Assembly (NCBI GenBank): GCA_902806565.1
Contig: CADCXA010000017.1
Span: 1-64,000, forward strand
DNA: 64,000 nt
Direction: 5' to 3'
DNA from: Hypoxylon rubiginosum
Lineage: Eukaryota; Ascomycota; Sordariomycetes; Xylariales; Hypoxylaceae
Of the stretch, positions 15,201 through 24,780 are shown one piece after another; position 1 is the first letter of the stretch; each line of letters begins with the position of its first letter. Under the pieces are notes generated by a model. It saw only the letters and a list, made by a program, of their open reading frames with translations, ran no database searches and was not told the DNA's origin. Both the position numbers and the translations under genes were made by a program.

Positions 15201-15370
15201 TATAAAAATAAAAATATATATAAAAATAATTTTATATATTAAAATAATTATATATATAAAAATAATTTTATATATAAAAATAATTCTATATATTAAAATG
15301 GTTTTATATATAAAAATAATTATAATTAATAAGATAATTATTATTTATATATTATAATAATATTTAAAGT
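12263..15370. repeat. AT-rich, gene-free block (right part)
   Basis: Same composition as the left part, with no open frame. It ends abruptly near 15370, where normal composition begins within a few tens of bases. An 18-bp tandem array lies at its edge. Confidence 0.85.
15215..15322. repeat. 18-bp tandem repeat, 6 copies
   Basis: Six head-to-tail units of the form TATATATAAAAATAATTT (variants with ATTAAAA or ATGG) at 15215, 15233, 15251, 15269, 15287 and 15305. They stand about 50 bp inside the boundary of the AT-rich block. Confidence 0.8.
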
Positions 15371-16349
15371 GTTAATAGCTTTTTTTTCTTATGATTTCAT
15401 GCGTTTAAAATTATTCCGAGCAACCACTAGTTGCCGCTATAGTAGTTTAGGATTCCTAATAACTTTGATTATATTCTTATCCCGGAGCTAATTTACTTGC
15501 TTGGATTTTGAGAACCATACAAGCTAGCTGTGTTCTAATTCTCTCCTTTCTGCTCAGATGTGTTATCAGCTGTCGTGTGCTGATCATTTGTTTTTGTTCC
15601 AGTCAGTCGAAATACGTTCCACGGCTCGTCCCGCTTGTCCTCTGAAAGCCAGCGGTCAACTAGGCTGATAGTGCCTGCCCCAAGGCTGGTAGCTGTGTCT
15701 TGTTAGTTGGATGGTCAGCGTTTATTATAGATGAGAATCACCTTTGGTGGAGCTCGTCTGCTCTTTCTTAGATACCTTCACTGTGGACTCAGACATATTA
15801 TGTGTATGAAACTTAATTGGATGAAGTTGAAATGTCTAGGATAATGACTCGTTGGCGACTTAGGTAAGGTTTCTAACCTACGGGAAGAGAAGACATCTAG
15901 CTCAAGCAGCGTCTAGGAGACCCCGATTAAATATTCAAATTGAGTTGCAGTCACGGTCAAATTTCTAATCGTCTTCTCGTGGCGCTGAGTTGCCTCACCG
16001 AGATTTTCTAACATGTTCAAGGTCTATAGTCTTGAGGGCCATTATTCCAATTGGATATCGCTCTTGAGTAAGATTTTGCGGAGGCTACAGTTGGCACCAT
16101 ATTAGGTACCTGACTTGTGTCGATCCTGGCTTAGATTAGTAGCTGGCCAGTCAAGAAAATGGCCCCACGATAAGGACGTGGAAGAAGTAGACTTAGTTCA
16201 GACAGGCAGAACAGAAACGGTCTCTAGGCAGAGGTGGTTTCATTGAGTTAACAATATAAAACCATCGTGTGTAACCACCGGCCACCTTTATTCTTTTCAA
16301 GATTTTGGCAATCACTTGTCCCCTATGTGATTGAACACCAACTTAAATA
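15371..16349. other. intergenic, no gene seen
   Basis: Composition is normal here, but I find no open frame of useful length, no RNA gene and no clear repeat. It may be decayed coding DNA next to the AT-rich block. Confidence 0.6.
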
Positions 16350-16613
16350 TTATTGTGAGTACCGACAGTTCAGTATTGCAACATTACCAGGACAATATAC
16401 CATTCGGTTGCCTGAACATGGCAAACAACACTGCTGACTCGTTATATCATTAGGTACTTTCTTCGATTTATCGATACACGGAACGCGAATATATCGCAGC
16501 GTTGAGGCGCCGGGCTCTGTCTCGGCGCACTTAACATCTCGGAGGACAAAAATGATCATCACGTAGAACAGTTTGTGCCTAACTACCTCGAAGATATCGA
16601 ATGGCTCCATCAT
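16350..16613 (-). pseudogene. possible WSC-domain relic
   Basis: An 87-codon frame whose last part reads CCLPCSGNRMVYC followed by a short hydrophobic tail ending in Tyr-Ser-Gln. This resembles the C-terminal end of a WSC (cysteine-rich carbohydrate-binding) domain, which normally closes with Cys-x3-Cys-Ser-Gly-x-n-Cys-Gly-Gly-x-n-Leu-Asn-x-Tyr. The upstream half of the domain is not visible, and the frame overlaps a zinc-finger exon on the other strand. It could be a chance frame; the resemblance is by eye only. Confidence 0.3.
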
Positions 16614-17364
16614 ATAGGTTATTACAATTCACCAGCCTTCTCATCAAAAGATGAAAGACGGATTCCCGAACAGATTTGCGATTTGAGCGTACCAATCCTT
16701 GATTGTCAATCGCCAGTCGCCAACAACCGTGGAGTTAGTCCGAATCGAGAAGACCAAGGTTCATCTTTAAACCAGTTAACTTCAGCGTCGCCTCCCCCTC
16801 CATTGGTCTCTTCGCCAGAGACACCCATCCAAGCCAAATCTTTGCCCACAACTCCGTTTTCTACGAGCGCTTCCTCTCCCGACTCGCAATCTCCACCGGC
16901 CCAAGAAACCAAACAGTGTGGGTTGTGTCAAGGGTTGTTCTATGGTCCCGAAAGCCTCATGTGAGTTGTTCATAATAGCCCTTATTGTACTGAATACCTG
17001 AGTCCTTAACTTACCTACTCTTAGGGACCACTTGACACAAATGCATCCCGAAACACCCAACACTTGTGGAATTTCGACCTGCCCCTTAATCAAGGATGCG
17101 AGATCTCTCCTGCGGCACCTCAATACATCCAGTGCGCACTCATGTCCTCAGTTCACTTGCCGATGTGGATATACAAACGGACGGAAAGACAAGTTCAAAG
17201 AGCATTTTGCTAGGAACCGTTGTGCTGGGACACTCCCATACAAGTGCTCGTGCGGTGTCTCTTACCTCAGCTCAATGCAGCATGGCATCTTCTTTGCTCA
17301 CCTAAACCAATGTGGAAAACGAAAACGGGGCCGTCCTCGAGCCCATATACCAGGAACAAGCTGA
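16575..17364 (+). CDS. C2H2 zinc-finger protein, 5' end unresolved
   Basis: Two exons fit, 16575-16960 and 17025-17364, joined over a 64-bp GTGAGT...TAG intron that restores the frame exactly. Across the junction the protein has a C2H2 finger (Cys-x2-Cys-x12-His-x4-His, starting CGLCQGLF). Three or so further Cys/His clusters follow (around CPLIKD, CPQFTCRCGY and YKCSCGVSY), then a basic AT-hook-like tail KRKRGRPRAH. The N-terminal 100 residues are Ser/Pro-rich. The family is probably a DNA- or RNA-binding protein. No in-frame ATG precedes the finger: the frame opens after a stop at 16503 and its first near-start is GTG at 16575. Either an upstream exon is missed or the gene is broken. It lies 1.2 kb from the RIP-mutated block. 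Confidence 0.55.
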
Positions 17365-18400
17365 AGTGGATATTGGCTGAAGTCATGCCCTAGTGTTACC
17401 TCTGGAGGCCGAACCGTGTATGAGTCTTTCGAAGATCAACATAGGCTTGTCCGCTGGATGAGGGCGTAACCTGAAGGAGCTATCGTAGTCGGACGGTAAC
17501 AGTTACATCTAAAGCTTTGTTGGATGATCATCAGGATAGGACACAGGATCTCACTTCGTAACGGCTGTCAAAGCTAAGCAAGCACTCGCCGTGGCCTACC
17601 TAACAGTCAACCCCTGGGACTTCGGTCCGCCCAGGCAGATTTCTTTATTGCTACGACTGAATACCCTTCTTTCTTTTTGTTTGATCTTAAAACCAACTTA
17701 GCAATCCCCCAAAAAATTTAAAAACCACCACTGTAGATGTTTTGGAAGTGGTTTAAACTATTTTCCCATCGCAGGTAACCCTGTCTTGTATTAAAGCCAG
17801 CCTAGAAGCAAGAATTTTGCTCAAAATGCTAAGCTACCTACCTACCCAAGGTAGGTAAGTAGGCTATCATCTAGTTTGATATAGCATATAGACGGGAAGA
17901 GAGAAACCTATTACCTTCTAGGCCATAAATTTTTTTTCCAATTATATGTTAATGTTACGAAGCTAATCCTATAATATAGAAATAATTGTGTTGTTGTATG
18001 AAAAGTTATACATGTAGGGGGTATCAAGCCCTATGTATATATTAGAGGCTAGGATAAAAGGGCTTATATGCTAAGAGGTTTGGCTCCTGAGCTTATCCCT
18101 TCTTCAATATCAATAAGCCTGTAACCCCTATTTAGGCCCCTTAGCCCCTTATTCGGGTTATGGGAAACATGTAATTTTTATTCAGGCCCTAAGGGTGATT
18201 AATAGGTCCATAACCTTACCCAAATGGTAAAGGCTAATGTCCTGACGGTCAGCCCGTAGTCAGGTCTGGAAAATGTCTTACATTAGGTACGCGCCTAGGT
18301 ATCTAGGTATTTATCTTAGTCAAATTTGGGAATCGTTACACATTTGTTACTTCGGTATGGTACTTGACTCTGTTATATGACAAAACACTATTCTATCTAT
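17365..18400. other. intergenic, no gene seen
   Basis: About 1 kb with no convincing frame. It contains the TACCTACCTACC / GGTAGGTAAGTAGG imperfect palindrome near 17830-17865 and some C-rich phrases (CCCCTTAGCCCCTTA near 18140). Nothing else is recognised. Confidence 0.6.
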
Positions 18401-19702
18401 TTACAACTTCCAAGCTTTCACTTGCAAAGTTAACAAGCCCGAAACGACCTCTCCTGAATCCCGTGGATGTTCTTCTCCAAGCCTCAAATAACTCTCCTCA
18501 ATACCCCGAAGCTCTTTCTCAGCCTCCTCACACTTAGACATGACCTGTGCCCGAATAGCCGAGCCCGGGATTATGGTGGAGGCAGCCTCTTGTAGGCTCT
18601 TAGCTGTCTTTTCTAGTAATACTTTTTGCTCGACTAAGTTTTGCCTTTCTTGATGAATATTTAACTGCTGCTCCACCAAACCCAGGCGTTGCTTGAGGTC
18701 GGTGATTACCATGCTCACGTTGCAAATGATGGTAGGAATGATCGACATCGCACTACGAAGTCGATTTAACTCTCGCTACATTTCACTTGTCTCCTTTTGG
18801 ACTCGCTCCATGGACTTCACCAATCGGTTAGTTGGTAAGTTTTGCTTGAGCTCATCGTGTCGTCGTATAATGATGGAGGGTAGCTTTTTCTCTAACCGTT
18901 TCAAATAAATTAACTCATGTTCCTTACACTTAAGGAACGCCACCATTGCCTCGGGGGATGTGAGCTCAATTTCATGGGGTTCGAGGTATTCGTCAATCAG
19001 AGATTTCAATTCGGGTGACAATTGATTCCACTTTGCAGAATTGTTGCCCAGCTTTGATACTAGTGCTAATACTGTTGAGAGCACTTCATCTTCTTCCATG
19101 GCATTCTCGGGATTGGCGCCAAGGGCCGCATCTTCGGTGTTGCCCACGACTGCTATCTTCCGAGTCCGGGCAAGCTTTCGCTTCTCTCGTCTTTTTTCGG
19201 CCTGGCGGAGCCTTATGACCTCCTTCTGGTGATCAGACTTGGGCTTCACCTGCACAGTTTCCTGTGTGGGATTCGGCGCTCCGGGTAGGGGGTATTGAAG
19301 AATGCCTCCGAACTCGACCGACCACCTTGGTCGTGTATCTTGATCCGCAAAGTAAACCACAACGGAGTTCTCACTCCGCTTAGCTTTGATTATAGCTGAT
19401 TTCATATCCAACCAGCGCCTCAGGTTTCGTGATCGGTACCGTTCGAGTTTATCAGGTAGCCCTTCAAATTCGTAGACCCGAGCCTTGAGACCGTCAACAG
19501 CTTCGCCAGTCCGACGCCAAATCAATGAGTGTGTGGTCGCATGAGTATCTTGAGATATCTGGTCACCGAGCTCCATTAGGGCACTAATAGAATTGCATAG
19601 CCGGATGTTGTCGTCTTCATTCTCGTTGCGAATTGGCACTGCTTCGTGCAAAAGTGGCGAAAGGGGTTGATTAGGGGCTTCTGATTCTACTGGCAAAGAC
19701 AT
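18401..19702 (-). pseudogene. coiled-coil protein gene broken by in-frame TAG
   Basis: One frame of 433 codons runs from ATG at 19702 to the stop at 18401, but codon 309 (complement 18776-18778) is TAG. The two halves, 308 and 115 residues downstream of the next ATG, are in the same frame with only a nine-codon bridge that continues the helical pattern. Visible features are a basic region rich in Lys/Arg near residues 165-185, an acidic stretch near 200, and heptad-like Leu/Glu/Lys helices on both sides of the stop. The stop is a CAG-to-TAG type change, the exact kind RIP makes. I do not recognise the family. A short intron removing the stop is not apparent. Confidence 0.6.
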
Positions 19703-20331
19703 TGTATAGAAATGTCCCTCGAGTTTCAGAAAAGGGTGCTACGCACGATACGAATAGAATATTTTATTAAGTTAGAATGTTAGGGTGATTAAGTGACGAG
19801 TTCAAGTTGTGGTGATACCTTTAGGGAGGCAGTGCAATACTCCGCATATGCTGTGTTACCCAAGTGAGGGCCAATTTTCTTATCCAATAATTCTCAGAAA
19901 GCCTCATGTGTCTTCTTATAGGTGATGCTAGCGCCAACATATCGTCTATAGGACTCGCTTAGATGTATTCTTCAGGCCCCGTAGCAAATGCCTATCAGGT
20001 ACCTACCTACCTGGTAAGTTACTTCGTGAGGGGTTAAACGGGCTCTATTACTCACGAGGTCCCTTAAGTAGCGATTTTTGTTCAAGTCTTCATTTGTAAT
20101 TTTCACACGATAGCGCTAGATGGTAACTGAGACAGCGAGAAGGCAAGCATTCATTTTCTTCCTCCTTCGCGCATATTTTCCATTAGGAATCCTATCATGT
20201 TTTCCTAGGAGGTACTCATCGGATCTCGTAATGCTGACGCAATAATATCTACTTCTGAGATAGCATCAAAAAGGGCAATATACTTACCTAAGGAGGAACA
20301 TATAGGTGCGAAGAAACAACGAGATGTATAT
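19703..20331. other. intergenic, no gene seen
   Basis: No frame or RNA gene is visible. A TACCTACCTACC run occurs near 19999-20010. It may include the promoter of the coiled-coil gene on the minus strand. Confidence 0.6.
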
Positions 20332-20763
20332 TCACCAATTATAGCTATCTGGACCTCCAGAGAGTATCCTCTTGTCTGTGCCGTCGGATTGTTGCCTTAG
20401 AGCTGTCATGTCGTGGAAGCCGATCGGACAATATGCTGGCGCCATGATTCCGTCAAACCGATGCATGAATGAAGAAAACAGCTTCGTCGAGTCACCCCCG
20501 AGAGCCTTGGTTTCCGAAATAGGATCGAGGCCATGGACTTGGAATAGCACGTGGAGCCAGACTTGGGCCGGCGCAAAGAAGGATCGCATAGCGCCTAGGA
20601 AGGAGAATATGGTCTCCAAGTGCGCAATGCAATCGTCTAGACGGCGTTTGTCGGTTTCTGTGTGCAATTGATTCAGGAAGATCAATCCCGCTAAGAAGAG
20701 AGTGTAACCCAGGAACGGCGGCTTCGTATAATCTGTTAGAGGGGGATGCAGAACGAGAATAAT
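20332..20763 (-). pseudogene. C-terminal fragment of fungal-specific transcription factor
   Basis: The frame from 20763 to the stop at 20332 gives about 143 residues. It opens with a proline-rich turn and hydrophobic helix (PPFLGYTLFLAGLIFLNQLH), then helices ending in Phe-His-Arg-type segments. This pattern is typical of the last helices of the fungal-specific transcription factor domain (the middle homology region of Zn2Cys6 factors). A TAG that could be a splice acceptor lies just upstream. The DNA-binding cluster and most of the regulatory domain are absent, and the space where they should be is taken by the divergent cupin gene. It is best read as a truncated remnant. Confidence 0.5.
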
Positions 20764-20797
20764 CTAGAAGTAGCGGTGCATACCTACCTAAGTCAAC

Positions 20798-21236
20798 ATG
20801 CCTTTCGAGCTTTTCCGCAAGCCCGAGACGAAGGATATTCCTACTCCATATCCCCCATTTCCTCAAGCTCGAGCAAGTATGTTACTCCAACTCATCAAGA
20901 AAATCTAGATCATAGTTGACAGAAAAAGTTGACCCCTTTTCAACGCAAAAGCCAAATGAGAAACCCATCGTCGTGACGTATATGCATATGTCTAAGGGTA
21001 CGACCTCGATGCCATTCACTCCGTTATATGAATGCGACGAGACCGGGGTTGTGCTTGAGGGAGCTTTAACCATAGAAGATGAGAAAGGCAACGTGGCTAC
21101 ACTGAAGGTGGGAGATTCCTTCTTTGTGAAAAGAGGAAGCAAGATCCTCTTTGGTTCTGAATCTGCCGCTCTAGTTGTCAAGGTTGCCGGTAGATACGAC
21201 GGAGAGGGATGGGCCCAGTATGAGGCGTCAGAATAA
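20798..21236 (+). CDS. small cupin protein (EutQ-like)
   Basis: Two exons, 20798-20876 and 20923-21236, give 130 residues. The 46-bp intron (GTATGT...CAG) was placed by phase: exon 1 ends in one base of a Lys codon and exon 2 supplies the other two. The protein opens MPFELFRKPETKD and then forms a single cupin barrel: a strand with TYMHMSKG, the segment CDETGVVLEGALTIED (the usual metal-box position, here without clear His ligands), then a GDSFFVKRGSKILFG strand. Such proteins resemble the ethanolamine-utilisation EutQ cupin and are often of unknown enzymatic role. A metal-free or binding role is possible. Its neighbour on the minus strand is a dead transcription-factor fragment. Confidence 0.72.
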
Positions 21237-22056
21237 TTAAATATTGTCCCTGGCATCCGAAATCGAGCTCATTTCCCACAACGGACCAAACTCCATTATG
21301 TCAGTTAGCACGGGTATCTTTAAGCAGAGTCCGGGACACATGTACAGTTATCGCTACCAAAAGTTTTGCCCATAGGGAAAACTGCCAGCTCAAAATGGGT
21401 ATTGGCACCTGTATTAATTACACCTGGCAGGAAAGGCACGCTACAATTACAGGGAATCTAGTGAATAAGATTGGTTATAATTAATTAATTAGTGGATAAG
21501 TGTGCTGTAATAATTCCACTTATAAGGAGCTTAGTGAGTATACTACGCTATAATTACAGGGGGGTTAGTGGATAAAGACGCCAATCACTGCTTGCGGCTG
21601 TCAAATTAGCTGATAGCAGCCACCTGGCAGTTGAAGCAGCCCCCCTATTGACAATCCTTTTGGTAGCGGTATCCGTATATACCTACCAGGCATCTAGGAA
21701 GTTTGAGCGGCTTATTTTAGACCAGATATCAATAGGAAGCTATTATGAACAGAGTAGATAAAGAGAACCTCGATAGACTTTTGAAAACTGCGATCATCTG
21801 GTTAATCATAAGCTATGTATCGTGAGGGTAACTGAGGTAAGTATAAACAGTAATGTATTCTCATATCCCAGCTTAAGGGGCTACCATCACGATGGACGGA
21901 GACGCCGCAATATTCTTGTATAGGCACTCAAGCAGTCTAGAAACTGGGGGTTTTGATTTGCACCTAATACCTAGTACCTTGGCTATTATAACTCAAAGAC
22001 AGGTATCTATAATCTACAGCCAAATGACCTTCAGAGCCACAGCACTTCCTCATCGC
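21237..22056. other. intergenic with short direct repeats
   Basis: No gene is seen. The segment 21438-21576 carries repeated ACGCTAYAATTACAGG and TTAGTGGATAAG phrases, described separately. Confidence 0.6.
21438..21576. repeat. diverged direct repeat, possible MITE remnant
   Basis: ACGCTACAATTACAGG at 21438 recurs as ACGCTATAATTACAGG at 21544. Each is followed by a TAGTGRATAA phrase, and a third AGTGGATAAG lies between them. CACCTGGCAG flanks the segment at 21421 and again near 21620. The unit is short, non-coding and AT-rich; no terminal inverted repeat could be fixed. Confidence 0.45.
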
Positions 22057-22926
22057 TCATTTCGTGCCGAGAGCCACGAGCGAGACACCCTTCAGCACGC
22101 CGGGCTCCGTGGGGCAGAGCTCCCTCATCTCGTCGATCATCAGCCCCCTGAGCTTCTCCCTGGCCTCCTCGGGGAGCCCGCGGCTGGCGGCGACCATCTG
22201 GGTGACGCGCGTGAGCATGACGTCGACGAAGGACCCGTACGTCCGGAAGGGGATGTCGACGGGCACCTCGTGCACCTCGACGTCGCGGAACCCGGCCGCC
22301 GCGAACTGCGCCCGCACGTTCTCGCCCTTGCCCCAGTCCTCGCCGATCGACGGCGGGCTCAGCGCCGGGTTCAGCTTGCTGATGGCCTTGAGGATCTTGA
22401 GCCAGTCCGTTTCCGCCCACGACGAGGCCGCCAGGACGCCGCCGGGCTGCAGCACGCGCTTAGACTCCGCCAGGGCCTTCTGCGGGTCCTTGACGTTGAA
22501 GAACACCTGTTGTAAAACGGGATGTTAGAATTATAGACTCTTTTACTCCTTCGCCGGTTAATTCTGGCGCTCATTCTCACTCACCCATCCTGCAGCAACA
22601 TGGCTTAGCGAGTTTTCCTCGATGCTGTTCAGGTCCATAGCGTCGAGAACTTCCGTCCTCACTTGGTTCCACAGAGAGTCGGAATTTTGCTCGACGGCGA
22701 GTTTTTTGGTGTTGTTGGCCTGATCAACCATGCCCGACGAGAAGTCTGAGCAGACCAGGGTGGCAGACTGAGGGATGCTCGACCCGAACTCGTCGATGAT
22801 ACGCGCCATGATGGGTCCTGGGCCGCAGCCGTTGTCCAGAATGCCTGCCGTCTGCGAGAACGGCACGCGGGCGTTAAGGCCCTCGAGCATGACGCCGATA
22901 GGCTTGACGTTGAGGTCGCTTGTCAT
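22057..22926 (-). CDS. class I SAM-dependent methyltransferase
   Basis: Exons 22926-22585 and 22506-22057 join in phase over a 78-bp GTGAGT...CAG intron, giving 263 residues from the ATG at 22926. The first exon holds the SAM-binding loop DNGCGPGP and an acidic second strand VCSDFSSGM. Across the junction lies HVAAGWVFFNVKDPQKAL, followed by RVLQPGGVLAASSW, the standard post-I and motif III arrangement. The substrate is unknown. The start is uncertain: the 5' DNA codes EDWKNKADSYKDM in the same frame, as these enzymes usually have, but the nearest upstream ATG (complement 22984-22982) is out of frame across a run of five A. Third positions of exon 2 are strongly G/C, unlike the surroundings. 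It lies outside the core cluster, with 1.8 kb to the regulator, so membership is uncertain. Confidence 0.8.
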
Positions 22927-24780
22927 GTCCTTGTAGCTGTCCGCCTTGTTCTTCCAATCTTCGGCGGTAGCTTTTTAGCCATTGTAGTTAGTAGGTAGGT
23001 ATCTCTGCACACATAGTTGTAAGATAAACGAACTTGTGATAGCCATTTTGATGGTAGTGGTTTGTAAGAGCCCTAATTGTTGGTACTTCTGACACTTGCG
23101 CAGTTTATCGTTAATGTCGTAGCTGAATAATATCAAGTGACAACTAGTACGCCAGCAGATGTGATGATGCCTTTTATTGGTGATTTAAGCTTGCTCACTG
23201 TATATAATTGTACCTTTCACAATGCAATAGCCCTATTTTGTCCACTGTATAGTGCAATCAGCCAGTACCAGCGGAGGGTTCCTTCATCTTGATGATACGG
23301 CGAGTTGTCCGGACACTTTCTATCCATTGCGGCGGAGACATGTTTCTTCTCAAACTAAGCGGCGTATCAGGAATCGGCGAAGAAATTCCTACATGGCAAA
23401 GAATGATTGCGCCTCGCAGCACAAGGAGAGATGTTTAGAATCTTTCTAAAATACCTAGCTTCCATCATAAAGGAACGAGGTTGCCACGTGGAGTAGCATT
23501 TCGTGAAATAAGCTGTCAGACAAAGTCCCTACCTCCTATTCCGTATACCCCGGACCTCATTGAGCCAAGGGTGGCATTACCATACGAATGCAACCCTCAA
23601 ATCCATTTAGATCTGACATTTGCCCGCCTCTTTTCATTACACTAACACCTACCTAAGTTGCAATCCAGAAAGCCAAGCCTCCGCGGAGAGTTCCTGATGT
23701 CTACAGTCTAATATGACTTGTTCCACGCTCGGCCGAACATTTAATTGAAAGCCAATGGGGGCGATCTGTCTTGCTCCCCCTGTCCGTGTTGGTTCAGTTG
23801 TACGGCGTATGGAATTTTTCCTTGTTGAAATCGTGACAGATCCATTTAATTAGGTGCAGATGGATCTCAAATGACCACTGATAATCAAATTGTATGGTCA
23901 TATCTTACCTCGCCTTCTATATCTGGCAATGGAGGCTCACCAACTAATTCGTATCAGGTCGGTACCCCCAACAAGTCACGGCGATATCCACGTGTACCAC
24001 TACACGTATAGTCTATAAGTCGATGGATACGATGCATGTAATCTCCCCACAGCAGGGACAAGGCAGAACTCAATCTGTCTGATTTCCAGACTATTCAAAT
24101 TCGTGGTCCGATCAGAGTGAGGATTCGTCACCTATCCACGTGACTCTTATAGCTGACAGTTGCCGATTAGGCTATCCGTCCTTCGGACATTACCCGAAAA
24201 TGGTTAATTAGGTGGGGAGCATGTCGTTGTTACGTTATAGGGGACTTTGGGATAGTTGAACGGCGATATTCCCCTGTATGCCAAGGTGTGAGATTAGATT
24301 CCAAATGAACGAAAAGGTGGATAGGGAGAAAGGAACCATGCATCGAGCAGTGTACATAACACTTACCTAAAGACACTAGATGAAACCCATCATAACCAAC
24401 AGCCGAATCCTGGAGCTGGAATAGGGCTGATTAGAGTCGTCGCCTGTGGGACTGAGCGGCACGGCACTCCTTCGTCCACGCTTCGCCCCTCTTATTAATC
24501 CTTTCCGCTTGGCGAGGGTCGATTTTCTACGGCCGTGAGAAATCTACAGGGCCGCACGACACTGCCGCGCCGCAGCTGAACCTGTCAAAGGTAGATTTTC
24601 CCGTAGTCATACCGGAGTTAATAGTCTAAGTTGAATGTGTTCGCCACCGGCAATGGCATTCTTTAAGTGCCCAACGCTATGCAACCCAACCTGCAGCGTG
24701 GTTAACTTCGTACTCGGATCGAGCCAGAGCCCCCAGAGCCAATCGGTTTTCTAATCACCTCAACGTGATATAGTATCGGC
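22927..24780. other. intergenic, no gene seen
   Basis: About 1.85 kb with no supported gene. It should contain the promoters of the methyltransferase (leftward) and of the Zn2Cys6 regulator (rightward). An ACCGGAG site occurs at 24611-24617. TACCTA/TAGGTA motifs occur near 22990, 23650 and 24365. Confidence 0.6.
24611..24617 (+). promoter_or_regulatory. ACCGGAG site upstream of cluster regulator
   Basis: One ACCGGAG, 164 bp before the ATG of the Zn2Cys6 regulator. The same 7-mer recurs before the PKS and MFS genes, so it could be a self-regulatory site. Function is inferred only from recurrence. Confidence 0.35.

Noticed and set aside
1..15370. Mitochondrial DNA as the source of the AT-rich block
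   Set aside because: No mitochondrial gene, tRNA or long frame is visible, and the block contains an LTR element with transition-only damage and joins nuclear genes directly.
20492..20866. 124-codon frame on the minus strand (starting MRKWGIW) as exon 1 of the transcription-factor fragment
   Set aside because: Its sequence does not look like the expected part of the domain, and it is antisense to the well-supported first exon of the cupin.
21892..22515. 207-codon frame on the plus strand
   Set aside because: Antisense of the methyltransferase; no domain, and the minus strand has SAM motifs and a good intron.
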